37,873 nucleotides of DNA from an uncultured Acetobacteraceae bacterium (GCA_903877125.1 CAIRCM010000064.1:1-37873), one strand, 5' to 3'; shown: positions 24,858 through 33,780, counted from the first letter of the stretch. A program made the numbers and translations. Notes: generated from the letters alone by a model not told the origin.

Positions 24858-25508
24858 ATGACCATCGCCGCCACCACCGCCCCAAGCACAACCGCCAACA
24901 CCAACAATCCGCTCGGGTCGCTCACCGCGAACATGAACGATTTTCTACAACTGCTCATGACCCAGCTAAAGAACCAGGATCCAACCACCCCCATGGATTC
25001 GACCCAGTTCACCGGGCAGTTGGTGCAGTTTGCCAGCGTCGAGCAGCAGGTGAACACGAACACCGGGATTCAGACACTCATCCAGCTCGCGCAGTCGAAC
25101 AACGTGCTGCAATCGTCCTCGTTGATCGGCAAGACGGTCACTGCCACGAGCAGCCAGATCTCCGTGCAGGGCGGCACCGGCAGCATCCAGTTCAATACCC
25201 CCGCGGCCGAACCGGTCACGATCACCGTGACCGACAGCACCGGAGCCACGTTGGCCCAGACGTCGTTGACCAGCACCGCGGGCGCGAACGCCTGGACATG
25301 GGATGGCAAGGACAGCACCGGGCAGCAACGGCCCGATGGGGCCTATACCGTCACGGTGCTGGGCGGGCCCCAAGGGACCACGCCCGCCGCCATTCCCTTC
25401 ACCGTCAGCGGGCTCGCCACGGGCGTGACCACCAGTAACAACACCGAACAGGTGCTGATCGGTCAGCTCACACTGCCGGTCAGCGCCATCCAGTCGGTCG
25501 GCAGCTGA
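24858..25508 (+). CDS. flgD: Flagellar hook assembly scaffold FlgD
   Basis: A 216-aa cap protein that scaffolds hook polymerisation and is itself exported through the flagellar apparatus. The conserved N-terminal FlgD segment is NDFLQLLMTQLKNQDPTTPMDSTQFTGQLVQFASVEQQ (residues 27-64). The C-terminal half has the FlgD Ig/tudor-like pattern, including AWTWDGKDSTGQQRPDGAYTVTV. It lies 14 nt after fliK, with TGAGGA at the fliK stop serving as ribosome site. Its TGA directly abuts the stop of the convergent MFS gene (TGATCA). The hook protein gene flgE is not in the window. Confidence 0.95.
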   Translation: MTIAATTAPSTTANTNNPLGSLTANMNDFLQLLMTQLKNQDPTTPMDSTQFTGQLVQFASVEQQVNTNTGIQTLIQLAQSNNVLQSSSLIGKTVTATSSQISVQGGTGSIQFNTPAAEPVTITVTDSTGATLAQTSLTSTAGANAWTWDGKDSTGQQRPDGAYTVTVLGGPQGTTPAAIPFTVSGLATGVTTSNNTEQVLIGQLTLPVSAIQSVGS

Positions 25509-26816
25509 TCATCGCGTCGCCGGCACCGTGCGCGGCTGATTGCGCCCGATCACCAGCACGCAGATCGTGCCGATCGCCGCCACCGCCGCGATCGGCATCA
25601 ATGCCAAGCCGAAACTGCCGGTTTCCTGCCTGATCCAGCCGATCGCCCAGTTGAAGAAGAATCCGGACAGATTGCCCAGCGCGTTGATCTGCGCCAGCCC
25701 GGTCGCCGCCCCGGCAGCCCCGAGCCATTCGGACGACAAGGCCCAGAACGGCCCCTTGCTGGCGTAGGTGCCCGCCGCGATCAGCGTCAGCAACGGAATC
25801 GTCGTCCACAGGCTGTGCGAAACCGCGATCCCCATGACCGCGAACACCATCCACCCCAAAGGCAGCGCGTTATGCCAGACCCGCTCCCCCGAACGATCGG
25901 AGCTTTGCCCCCACAGCACCATCCACACCGCCGCGATCGCGAACGGGATCGAATTGATCAGCCCCGTCTGGAAATTCGTCAGCCCATAAGCCTTCACGAT
26001 CTGCGGCATCCAAAGCCCCAGCGACGTCGAAGCGCCAACCGCGCCGGAATAGATCAACGCCATAAACAGCACATAGCGATTGAACATCGTCGACAGCACC
26101 GACGCATGCTGAACCTTCGACTTCACCGCCCGCTCGGCGGTCAGCCGGCCGATCAGCCAATCGCGCTCCTCGGCCGTCAGCCAATGCGCCTTGGCCGGTC
26201 CGTCCGTGAGCCAGAAGATGGAAATTATGCCCAGCAGGATCGCCGGCAGAGCCTCCAGGATGAACAGCCACTGCCAGCCGCCCAACCCCAGGAGGCCGTC
26301 CATGTAAAGGATCGACCCGGCGATGGGCGAGCCGATCAGCCCGGCCAGCGGGATCGCGACCATGAAAATACCAACGATCTTCGCCCGGTGATTGGCCGGA
26401 TACCAATAGGTCAGGAACAGAATGACGCCAGGAAAGAACCCGGCCTCGGCCGCGCCCAGTATGAAGCGCAGAACCAGGAAGGACGTCGGTCCGCCGATAA
26501 ATGCGAACCCCCCGGAAACCAGGCCCCAGGTGATCATGATGCGGGCGATCCATTTGCTCGCCCCGAACCGCTCCAGGCACAGATTGCTGGGCACTTCCAG
26601 AATGAAATAACCGACGAAGAAGATGCCGGCACCCAAACCGAAGGTGGCGAAATCGATCCCCACCGCCTTGCCCATCTGCAACTGCGCGAACCCGACATTC
26701 GCACGATCGATATAAGCCGCCAGATAAGCAGCCAGCAGAAAGGGCATCAGGCGCCAGGTCACCTTTCGCATGGTGCCGGCTTCAAGCCTGTTGTCGCCCA
26801 CGACGGCGTTGGACAT
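25509..26816 (-). CDS. MFS transporter, anion:cation symporter (ACS) family
   Basis: A 435-aa inner-membrane carrier with 12 helices. YIDRANVGFAQLQM, LEVPSNLCLERFGASKWIARIMITWG and FILGAAEAGFFPGVILFLTYWYP are ACS-family signatures, and WLTAEERDWLIGRL occupies the central loop, as in the paralogue at 22127-23443. It should import an organic anion with protons. The ATG at 26816 has a GGGAGCG site. It is the last gene of the leftward glycosyltransferase run, 42 bp after the GT39 stop, and meets flgD tail to tail with no gap. Confidence 0.88.
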   Translation of the reverse strand: MSNAVVGDNRLEAGTMRKVTWRLMPFLLAAYLAAYIDRANVGFAQLQMGKAVGIDFATFGLGAGIFFVGYFILEVPSNLCLERFGASKWIARIMITWGLVSGGFAFIGGPTSFLVLRFILGAAEAGFFPGVILFLTYWYPANHRAKIVGIFMVAIPLAGLIGSPIAGSILYMDGLLGLGGWQWLFILEALPAILLGIISIFWLTDGPAKAHWLTAEERDWLIGRLTAERAVKSKVQHASVLSTMFNRYVLFMALIYSGAVGASTSLGLWMPQIVKAYGLTNFQTGLINSIPFAIAAVWMVLWGQSSDRSGERVWHNALPLGWMVFAVMGIAVSHSLWTTIPLLTLIAAGTYASKGPFWALSSEWLGAAGAATGLAQINALGNLSGFFFNWAIGWIRQETGSFGLALMPIAAVAAIGTICVLVIGRNQPRTVPATR

Positions 26817-26858
26817 TCTTTGCGCTCCCGTTTTCTTGTGAGCACAGTCTAGACACGC

Positions 26859-28349
26859 CTATCGGGCCACGGCAAATCCCCGGCTTGGCAATCCCCGGCC
26901 GGGCATCGCGACACCCGGCACACGCCCAACAACCCGCCACACCCGGTAGCGCTCCACCGTGCCCCCTGCCGCCACGCGATCGAGGAAGCCCAGCGGCACC
27001 GCCGACGCCCAGGTGACAGGGTCGATTTCATCCCACCGGTGCTCGGCGCGGATCAAAATGCCGGTGCGTCCAGCCATATCCAACCGCGGCAAATCCATCG
27101 GCCCCACCCGCGGATCGATGCCCACCACAGCCAGACCCGCCGGCGCATGCCAAGCCAGTTCCGAGGTCAGCGCATACTCCTCGGCCACCACATACGTCGC
27201 ATTTTCCCGCGCCCGCAGCCCATTCGCCGCCGCCGTCAGGTCCGCCCATCCAGCCAATTGCCGAGCCCCGGGGTCGGCCGCCACCGGCAGCGGCAAAAAC
27301 CCCGTGAGCGCATGCAGCAAAACAAGCCCCGCCAGCGCAAAGCCCAAACCGACCGAGGGCCAAACCCAGCGCTGCCATCCCGTCGGCAAGGCGCCGGACA
27401 CCGCCAGAACGGCGGCGGGGTAAACGATGACCGGCCAATTGCCCTGCACCCGGTCGCCGAACGCGTGCTGGATGAAAACCAGCACCGGCGGAATCGTCAG
27501 CCACAGCAGCAGCGACCTGTAAGACCGCTCGCCAGGCGATCCATGGCGCGACCCACGCACCAATCCCACCACCCCCGCCACGCACAGCAGAAAAACACCC
27601 GGCGTCGCCAGACCGATCTGGCCACCGATCAACTCGCCCAGAAAGCCGATGGCGCGCGCCGGCTGCCAATCGCCAACCCGTCCCCCCTGCCGCAACACAC
27701 TCACCCACCCATGCTCGGCATTCCACACCAAAACCGGCAGGAATGTCGCGAACCCCAAGACCGCGCCAAGCCAGGGGAAGGGGGAACGCAACCAGCGCCG
27801 CCGGTCCGCCGCCAACAGCACCCAAACCCCGATCCCGAACCATAGAAAAACGGCGGTATATTTGCTGGTAAGCGCCGCCCCCGCGGTCAGCCCGGCAACG
27901 AGCCACCACCACGGCGCACCGCCCCCGGCGATACGAACCCCAGCCCAGATCGTCGCGCACCAAAAGAACAGCAGCGGCGTATCCGGCGTCATCGTCGCCG
28001 CCCCCGCCCCCACAAACAGCGTGGCGTTCCAAAGCGCCCCCGCGATAACCCCGGCATGGCGTGCGGGAAAAGCCCGTTCGGCCGCATCGGCCAACATCGC
28101 CGTACCCAAAGCCGCCGCGACCGGGCCCAGCAGACGCACACCCAAAGCCGTTTGACCGAACAGCGCGGTCCCGGCGCGGATCCAAAGCGCCACCATTGGC
28201 GGGTGATCGACATATCCCGCCGCCAGCGCATGCGACCAGGTCCAATAGTACGCCTCGTCCGGCGTCAGCGGCAGGAACGCCGCGACAACCAGCCGAGCAA
28301 TCGTCAGGCCCGCCAGTACAATGGCGGCACGCCTCAACGCGCGCGCCAC
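26859..28349 (-). CDS. ArnT/PMT-like glycosyltransferase (GT39 family)
   Basis: A 496-aa multi-pass membrane protein of the GT-C fold. The first periplasmic loop has the metal-binding acidic pair D31-E32 in LTPDEAYYWTWSHALAAGYVDHPPMVA, typical of GT39 enzymes that take sugar from a polyprenyl-phosphate carrier and add it to lipid A, a polymer or a protein. About ten further hydrophobic segments follow, then a soluble C-terminal part. I place the start at the GTG at 28349, which overlaps the upstream gene by 16 nt; a TTG at 28337 (TTGA overlap) is the alternative. The neighbouring DPM1-like gene probably makes its polyprenyl-linked donor. Confidence 0.85.
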   Translation of the reverse strand: MARALRRAAIVLAGLTIARLVVAAFLPLTPDEAYYWTWSHALAAGYVDHPPMVALWIRAGTALFGQTALGVRLLGPVAAALGTAMLADAAERAFPARHAGVIAGALWNATLFVGAGAATMTPDTPLLFFWCATIWAGVRIAGGGAPWWWLVAGLTAGAALTSKYTAVFLWFGIGVWVLLAADRRRWLRSPFPWLGAVLGFATFLPVLVWNAEHGWVSVLRQGGRVGDWQPARAIGFLGELIGGQIGLATPGVFLLCVAGVVGLVRGSRHGSPGERSYRSLLLWLTIPPVLVFIQHAFGDRVQGNWPVIVYPAAVLAVSGALPTGWQRWVWPSVGLGFALAGLVLLHALTGFLPLPVAADPGARQLAGWADLTAAANGLRARENATYVVAEEYALTSELAWHAPAGLAVVGIDPRVGPMDLPRLDMAGRTGILIRAEHRWDEIDPVTWASAVPLGFLDRVAAGGTVERYRVWRVVGRVPGVAMPGRGLPSRGFAVAR

Positions 28350-29437
28350 ACCAGTGTTGCCGAAACCGCGTAATTCCAGACCACCCCGATAATCGCGCCG
28401 ATCGCCCCAGCCGTGGTCCAGCCCGTGTGCGTTTGATACAACGCATTGGCGATCCCGACATTCGCCACCGCGCCCACGCCGCAGACGACGACGAACAACA
28501 CAAGGCCGCGCCACAGCCTGGGGCCGCGCATCCGCTGGTCGCGGTACGTAATGGAGTTGTTCAGTTTGAAATTGAAGATCATCGCGAACACCGTGCCGAT
28601 CGCCTGCTCGATCTCGAAATCCATGCCGGTGGTCTTCCGCAAAGCGGTCAGCACCGCGAGGTGCACCAACACCCCCAGCGAGCCCACCAAAGCGAACGAG
28701 ATGAACCGCAACGGGAGGAGACCCCCGCAGATCTTGTCGAGCAGCAGCCCCCCGAACTGGAGCATGACGAGCATGTCGAGCTTGCTCTCCCCCGCCACCC
28801 GCTCGCGGAACGTCGCCGGCACTTCCTTCACCCGCAGCGGCGCCGGAGAGGACAGCACGAGGTCCAGCAGGATCTTGAACCCCTGACCGTTCAGCCCGCC
28901 CGCCAGTTCTTCAAACAGCGCACGCGGCAGCATGAAGAACCCGCTCATGGGGTCGGTCAGTTTCACCGGCAGGAACATCTGCGACAGCTTGATTCCGCCG
29001 TCGGACAGAAAATGCCGCCAACGACCCGCCAGCCCCGCGTTGTCCCCACCTTCGACATGCCGGCTCGCCACGGCCAGATCGTATTCGCCGGAATGTAACG
29101 CCTCCAGCATGATGGGCAGCCGGGTTTCGTCGTGCTGCAGATCGCCGTCGATGCAGGCCACATAGGCCGCCGAAGACGACAGCGCCCCCTCGATCACCGC
29201 CGAGGCCAGGCCGCGCCGCCCGACCCGTCGGATGCACCGCACCCTCGGATCGGTCTGCGCGATGCGCCGCACCTCCGCGGCCGTGCCGTCGGGGCTGTTG
29301 TCGTCGACGTAGATGACCTCCCAGGCGATGCCAGCCAGTGCGGCATCGAGCTTGGCGATCATCGGCGCGACGTTGGGGCGTTCGTTGTAGCAGGGCACTA
29401 CAACGCTCAGCATTGGGGCAATCGGTTGTTCGGTCAT
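28334..29437 (-). CDS. Polyprenyl-phosphate glycosyltransferase fused to a GtrA domain
   Basis: A 367-aa two-domain protein. Residues 1 to about 235 are a GT2 transferase like dolichol-phosphate mannose synthase: LSVVVPCYNERPNV, IYVDDNSPDGTA, the catalytic CIDGDLQHDE and the RHVEGGDN region. Residues about 245-365 are a four-helix GtrA domain (RFISFALVGSLGVLVHLAVL, IFNFKLNNSITYRD), thought to flip or position the lipid-linked sugar. The fusion should make and translocate a polyprenyl-phosphate sugar used by the GT39 enzyme downstream. The ATG overlaps the Lrp gene stop (ATGA). Confidence 0.92.
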   Translation of the reverse strand: MTEQPIAPMLSVVVPCYNERPNVAPMIAKLDAALAGIAWEVIYVDDNSPDGTAAEVRRIAQTDPRVRCIRRVGRRGLASAVIEGALSSSAAYVACIDGDLQHDETRLPIMLEALHSGEYDLAVASRHVEGGDNAGLAGRWRHFLSDGGIKLSQMFLPVKLTDPMSGFFMLPRALFEELAGGLNGQGFKILLDLVLSSPAPLRVKEVPATFRERVAGESKLDMLVMLQFGGLLLDKICGGLLPLRFISFALVGSLGVLVHLAVLTALRKTTGMDFEIEQAIGTVFAMIFNFKLNNSITYRDQRMRGPRLWRGLVLFVVVCGVGAVANVGIANALYQTHTGWTTAGAIGAIIGVVWNYAVSATLVWRAR

Positions 29438-29940
29438 GGGCTGCGGGCCGGCACGTCCTGGAAGGGCACGCCGGAGAGGCTCCTGCTGGTTCGGATGGTC
29501 TGCAACGTCTGAACCCGGCCGACGGTTGGCAGACCCGTCAGGCGCTGGGTGAGCACGTTTTCATGCGCGGTGTCGCGCGCAACGAGGCGCAGCAGGAAAT
29601 CGCCGCCACCCCGAATCATATGGCACTCCCGCACCTCCGCCCAGCTCGCGACGGTCTGCTCGAAGGCCGACAAAACGGCTTCCTTCTGGCTGTCCAAACC
29701 GACGATGGCGAAAAAGGTGATTTCCCACCCCAGCTTCTGCGGATCGGTGTCCGCGTGGTAGCCCCGGATAACCCCCGCCTGTTCCAGCACGCGCACCCGC
29801 CGCAGGCACGGTGGCGCCGATACGCCAGCGTGTCGCGACAGCTCCACGTTCGTCATGCGGCCATCCTCCTGCAAGGCAGCCAGTATTCGGCGGTCAATGG
29901 CATCGAGGTGGACGGGCACCTCAGGTCCTGGTTGTTTCAT
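29434..29940 (-). CDS. Lrp/AsnC-family transcriptional regulator
   Basis: A 168-aa regulator with an N-terminal helix-turn-helix (LDAIDRRILAALQEDGRMTNVELSRHAGVSAPPCLRRVRVLEQAGVIRGY) and a C-terminal RAM/AsnC ligand-binding domain (FFAIVGLDSQ, VRECHMIRGGGDFLLRLVARD). Such proteins usually sense an amino acid. The start is set at the ATG at 29940, whose MKQPGPEVPVHLDAIDRRIL fits the family; a longer reading adds an unrelated N-terminus. Unusually, it is coupled by ATGA to a glycosyltransferase gene and lies inside an envelope gene run instead of beside its own divergent target. Confidence 0.92.
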   Translation of the reverse strand: MKQPGPEVPVHLDAIDRRILAALQEDGRMTNVELSRHAGVSAPPCLRRVRVLEQAGVIRGYHADTDPQKLGWEITFFAIVGLDSQKEAVLSAFEQTVASWAEVRECHMIRGGGDFLLRLVARDTAHENVLTQRLTGLPTVGRVQTLQTIRTSRSLSGVPFQDVPARSP

Positions 29941-30022
29941 GATTCTTTTCGACCGGTCATCGGTGTCCAGAGGCGAGAAGCTGCCCAATATCACGAGTTG
30001 CGGGGATCGCCGCAAGAGCACG

Positions 30023-31708
30023 CTAACGATTTAGCGGCACGCATGTCGGATCCGGCTTGATCCGGAACAGCGCCGCCGTGTCGTTGCCGTCGATCAGCGT
30101 CAAACGCCTGGAAGAATAGTGTTCCACATCGGGCTCCCCGCCGGCCATCATCAACAGCACCGTATCGAACCCGCACAGCCCGAAGTCGTCAGAGCCTTCA
30201 AGTTCCCCATGCCCGGGCAAATGCGTGATCCGGTCGGCCATCGCCTGGTAGACGGGAAGATTGAGGATCGGTTGCTGCGACGGGTTGGCGAACAGATAGG
30301 GCCACCACGCACGCCGCTCGATCAGCACCAGGGCCGGCCAGTGCGGATCCATCCGTAAGCCGTCCGACAGCCACCGCGCCCGCGGACCATTGTCCCAATA
30401 GGCTTGGTTTTCTTCCGGTTTGACGTCCGTCACATATACCAGGCTCCCGGGTTCGATATGGGCCATGATGGCCCGCAGCCGCCCAATGTCCTGGTTGTGG
30501 CCCAGCCAAACCACGCTCACGATCGCCATCCGGCCGACGAACAAAGCGGCCAGGCCAGCCATGATCAAATTCCCGCTGCGCGCGCGCAGACCGACGGGTT
30601 CGACGGCGCCGAACATCAGGAAGCCGAAATAGATCACGAACCGCATGTCGAGGTTGTACGTGCCTTTATACGCCGCCGGGGCCACCACATACATCGCCGC
30701 GACCAACAGCAGCGCGCATCCCGAACGGGCCGGCATCCGCAGCTGCCGTGTTGCCGCGACAGCCAGCAAGCCACCGGCGATCAGCGCCGCGGTCGCGATG
30801 TCCAGCGGCCAGGAATAGTTCGTGAAAGGCACAAGCAGTTGCGCGAGCTTCCTGCCCAGCGACAAATAGTCCGTCTCCTCCGCCATGGCGTGCAGTTCGG
30901 AGGAGACATAAAGTATCAACGGCACGACGAAGATGGGCACCGCGTACAGCACTCGCGCAACGAACCGCCGGGGCGAGCGCAACAACGCCGGCACTTGCGC
31001 CAACTCCGACGCACCGATCAGCAGCCCGTAAAACAGCAGGCCCATCAGATGGCAGAAGAACAGCGCCACCGCGCCGGGAATGGCAATCGCCAGCGTGCGC
31101 CATGGCGCGCTGTCCCGCCATTCAATCCATGCGGCGGCCAGCAGCAGCGCCAGGCCGGTGCCGAGCATGAAATTCATGAACCCCTGCATGAAGGTCGCGT
31201 TGTAGGCAACCAGCACACAACCCAACGACCACCACGTCAGCCGCCCGAACACCGCCCGGCTGTAAGCCAAAGTTCCGAAAACCGGCAGCAGCAGCGCGAT
31301 ACTTAAAATTATGCGTCCCGCGACATGCACCGGCAAAATCCACAGCATCGGCGTGCCAAGCAGATCGATGCCAAGATCGGGAATGATCCCCCAATGCACC
31401 TGAAAGAATTTTCGCAGGATGGGATCCGCGCCATTGTCCGCCAGAACCATCAATCGGGCGAGGTGGTTGGGATAGTCCCCCAAGGGAGGGACATCGGTCA
31501 GAAACATCGGGACAAGCAGGATCGCGCACAGCCCTCCCAACGCCAAAAACCAACAGGTTCTCGCGGCACCGACTCTCGCCCACGCCGGCGCCAACCCCGC
31601 GGCCGTCCGGTCGAACAAAAACGGGGCCGCTTCAAGGTCTGACACAGGCACAAGCTCGGACACGATGATGGGTGCTTTCACGGGCGCGTTCTCTTTGAAC
31701 CGGAACAC
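30023..31708 (-). CDS. Polytopic membrane protein of unknown function, GT-C-like
   Basis: A 561-aa protein with about ten hydrophobic segments between residues 50 and 400 and a soluble C-terminal part. The first extracytoplasmic loop contains PPLGDYPNHLARL, a motif seen in uncharacterised GT-C-like membrane proteins, where an acidic residue after helix 1 is typical. It lies upstream of an Lrp regulator and two glycosyltransferases on the same strand, so a role in surface sugar transfer is plausible but unproven. The start may be the GTG at 31708 or the GTG at 31681, which has a better ribosome site (AAAGAGAA). It is divergent from nadA. Confidence 0.75.
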   Translation of the reverse strand: MFRFKENAPVKAPIIVSELVPVSDLEAAPFLFDRTAAGLAPAWARVGAARTCWFLALGGLCAILLVPMFLTDVPPLGDYPNHLARLMVLADNGADPILRKFFQVHWGIIPDLGIDLLGTPMLWILPVHVAGRIILSIALLLPVFGTLAYSRAVFGRLTWWSLGCVLVAYNATFMQGFMNFMLGTGLALLLAAAWIEWRDSAPWRTLAIAIPGAVALFFCHLMGLLFYGLLIGASELAQVPALLRSPRRFVARVLYAVPIFVVPLILYVSSELHAMAEETDYLSLGRKLAQLLVPFTNYSWPLDIATAALIAGGLLAVAATRQLRMPARSGCALLLVAAMYVVAPAAYKGTYNLDMRFVIYFGFLMFGAVEPVGLRARSGNLIMAGLAALFVGRMAIVSVVWLGHNQDIGRLRAIMAHIEPGSLVYVTDVKPEENQAYWDNGPRARWLSDGLRMDPHWPALVLIERRAWWPYLFANPSQQPILNLPVYQAMADRITHLPGHGELEGSDDFGLCGFDTVLLMMAGGEPDVEHYSSRRLTLIDGNDTAALFRIKPDPTCVPLNR

Positions 31709-31757
31709 CCTATCGGCGCCCTATACGGAGCCGTTATGGCGGTAATGTGTCCGAAGC

Positions 31758-31785
31758 TTGACATTCTTATACTCGGGGCTAGCAT
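31758..31785 (+). promoter_or_regulatory. nadA promoter
   Basis: A perfect -35 box TTGACA (31758-31763) is followed after 16 bp by TAGCAT (31780-31785), four of six matches to the -10 consensus. An imperfect dyad, CTTATACT (31766-31773) with AGCATAAG (31781-31788), overlaps the -10 box and could be a repressor site. Transcription would start near 31792. Confidence 0.65.
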
Positions 31786-31795
31786 AAGCCGGATA

Positions 31796-31814
31796 AATGC
31801 TCATATTGGGCATT
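31796..31814 (+). promoter_or_regulatory. Operator-like dyad in the nadA leader
   Basis: AATGCTCATATTGGGCATT is a 19-bp dyad (8-nt arms, 7 of 8 pairs, centre TAT) lying just after the predicted start of transcription and before the AGGAGGGG ribosome site. A NAD-synthesis repressor such as NadQ or NrtR could bind here. The regulator's identity is inference; neither gene is in the window. Confidence 0.5.
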
Positions 31815-31833
31815 ACAACAGGAGGGGCTATCC

Positions 31834-32817
31834 ATGTCGGCTTCCACGGTTCTCGAACGCACCGCACCCTTATACGAAAAGGTCCGGTCCGTTATCCCGC
31901 CCATCGAATGGCCCGTTTTCGCCGACGATGTCGACGCCATCCTCGCGCTCAAGCGCGAACGCGACGCCGTGATCCTCGCCCATAACTACATGACCCCCGA
32001 AATCTTCCATTGCGTCGCCGACATCGTCGGCGACAGCCTCGCCCTCGCTCGGGAAGCCATGAAAGTCGATGCCAAGGTGATCGTCCTGGCCGGCGTGCAC
32101 TTCATGGCCGAAACCGCGAAAATGCTGAACCCGACCAAAACCGTCCTGATCCCGGATATCGAGGCCGGCTGCTCCCTCGCCTCCTCCATCACCGCCGCCG
32201 ACGTCCGCCTGATGCGCGCCCGCTATCCCGGCGTGCCCGTCGTCACCTATGTCAACTCCACCGCCGACGTAAAAGCCGAGTCCGACATCTGCTGCACCTC
32301 CGGCAACGCCCTGAAGATCGTGGAATCCCTCGGCGTACCCGAGGTGATCATGCTGCCGGACGAATTCCTCGCCCAGAACATCGCCGCCCAGACCAAAGTA
32401 AAAATCATCGCCTGGGCCGGCCATTGCGAGGTGCATGAACGCTTCACCCCGGCCGAGGTCCGGGCACTGCGCACCGATCACCCCGGCGTCATCATCCTCG
32501 CCCACCCCGAATGCCCGCCCGACGTCGTGGCCGAGGCCGATTTCGCCGGCTCCACCGCCGACATGTCCGCCTATGTCGGACGCGAGCAGCCGAAACGGGT
32601 GGTGCTGCTGACGGAATGCTCGATGGCCGACAACGTCTCGGTCCATCACCCCAACGTCGATTTCGTCCGCCCGTGCAACCTGTGCCCGCACATGAAGCGG
32701 ATCACCCTGCCGAAAATCCGGCGCTCCCTCGAAACCCTCTCCCACGAAGTCACCATCGATCCCGCCCTCGCCGTGCGCGCGCGCATGTCGGTCGAACGCA
32801 TGCTGGCGGTGAAATAG
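31834..32817 (+). CDS. nadA: Quinolinate synthase A
   Basis: A 327-aa cytoplasmic 4Fe-4S enzyme that condenses iminoaspartate with dihydroxyacetone phosphate to quinolinate, the entry to NAD synthesis. The three domains each bring a cluster cysteine: C113 in [12 protein letters not shown]198 in [10 protein letters not shown] and C284 (or C281) in [14 protein letters not shown]. Substrate residues sit in [11 protein letters not shown] and FMAETAKML. The ATG at 31834 has a strong AGGAGGGG site. nadC follows after 10 nt, so the two are an operon. nadB, which supplies iminoaspartate, is absent here. Confidence 0.96.
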   Translation: MSASTVLERTAPLYEKVRSVIPPIEWPVFADDVDAILALKRERDAVILAHNYMTPEIFHCVADIVGDSLALAREAMKVDAKVIVLAGVHFMAETAKMLNPTKTVLIPDIEAGCSLASSITAADVRLMRARYPGVPVVTYVNSTADVKAESDICCTSGNALKIVESLGVPEVIMLPDEFLAQNIAAQTKVKIIAWAGHCEVHERFTPAEVRALRTDHPGVIILAHPECPPDVVAEADFAGSTADMSAYVGREQPKRVVLLTECSMADNVSVHHPNVDFVRPCNLCPHMKRITLPKIRRSLETLSHEVTIDPALAVRARMSVERMLAVK

Positions 32818-32827
32818 GACAATACCG

Positions 32828-33679
32828 ATGACCATCCCTCCCCTCCCCGCCATCATGATCGAGCCGATGGTGCGCGCGACCTTGCTCGAAGATCTCGGCC
32901 GCGCCGGCGATCTGACAACCGATTCGATCGTGCCAGCCGAGGCCACGACACGCTGCGCCCTGATGGCGCGTCAGCCCGGCGTGGTCGCCGGCCTGGATTT
33001 CGCCATGATGGCCTTCCGCCTGATCGACCCACGCATCGAATGCACGGTCGCGCGTCCCGACGGCACCCGCCTGCAACCCGGAGACCTCATCGCGACCATC
33101 ACCGGCCCCGCACGCGGAATCCTGACCGCGGAGCGAACCGCGCTCAATTTTCTTTGCCACCTCAGCGGCGTCGCCTCCGCCACCCGTGGCATCGCCGACG
33201 CCATCGCCGGCACCAAGGCGCAGGTCTGCTGCACCCGCAAAACCATGCCCGGTCTGCGGGCGGCACAGAAATACGCCATCCGCGTCGGCGGCGGTTCCAA
33301 CCACCGCTTCGGCCTCGATGACGCCGTGCTGATCAAGGACAACCACGTCGCCATCGCCGGCGGCGTCCGCCCGGCCGTCGAACGGGCCCGCGCCGGCGTC
33401 GGCCACCTGGTGAAGATCGAGCTGGAAGTCGATACACTCGATCAGCTCCGCGAGGCGATGACGCTGCGGGTCGACGCCGTGCTGCTCGACAACATGGGGC
33501 CCGACATGCTCCGGGAAGCCGTGGGCATCGTCGACGGCCGGGCGATCACCGAAGCATCGGGCCGAATTCGCCCGGAAACCGCCCCCGCGATCGCCCAGGC
33601 CGGCGTCGACCTGCTATCGGTCGGCTGGCTCACCCACAGCGCGAGCGTGCTGGATATCGGCCTGGACCATATCGGCTAG
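32828..33679 (+). CDS. nadC: Nicotinate-nucleotide pyrophosphorylase (carboxylating)
   Basis: A 283-aa enzyme that converts quinolinate and PRPP to nicotinate mononucleotide. Family motifs are LLEDLGRAGDLTTD at the N-terminus, ERTALNFLCHLSGVASAT near residue 100, the quinolinate-binding TRKTMPGLRAAQKYAIRVGGGSNHRFGL, IKDNHVA, and the barrel ends ELEVDTLDQL, LLDNMGPD and EASGRI. Length is normal. It is the second gene of the nadAC operon. Its TAG stop is also the first three bases of the tandem repeat that follows. Confidence 0.96.
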   Translation: MTIPPLPAIMIEPMVRATLLEDLGRAGDLTTDSIVPAEATTRCALMARQPGVVAGLDFAMMAFRLIDPRIECTVARPDGTRLQPGDLIATITGPARGILTAERTALNFLCHLSGVASATRGIADAIAGTKAQVCCTRKTMPGLRAAQKYAIRVGGGSNHRFGLDDAVLIKDNHVAIAGGVRPAVERARAGVGHLVKIELEVDTLDQLREAMTLRVDAVLLDNMGPDMLREAVGIVDGRAITEASGRIRPETAPAIAQAGVDLLSVGWLTHSASVLDIGLDHIG

Positions 33680-33780
33680 AGCGTGATCGCCAGAGGTGGA
33701 ACCACACGGCGGCGTGAATCACGCGAGCAAACAAAGACTTACAGAACATGATCGGGTCAACTTGACCCGATCGTGGTCTA
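33677..33780 (+). repeat. 104-bp interspersed repeat, copy 2
   Basis: This runs from TAGAGCGTGATCGCC to GTGGTCTA and is close to copy 3, which follows directly, and to copy 1 at 285-388. It contains a perfect hairpin at 33750-33772 (GATCGGGTCAA, central C, TTGACCCGATC). A second small dyad, GCGTGAATCACGC, lies in its left half. It could act as a transcription terminator or protein-binding site after nadC; no U-run is present. Confidence 0.9.
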
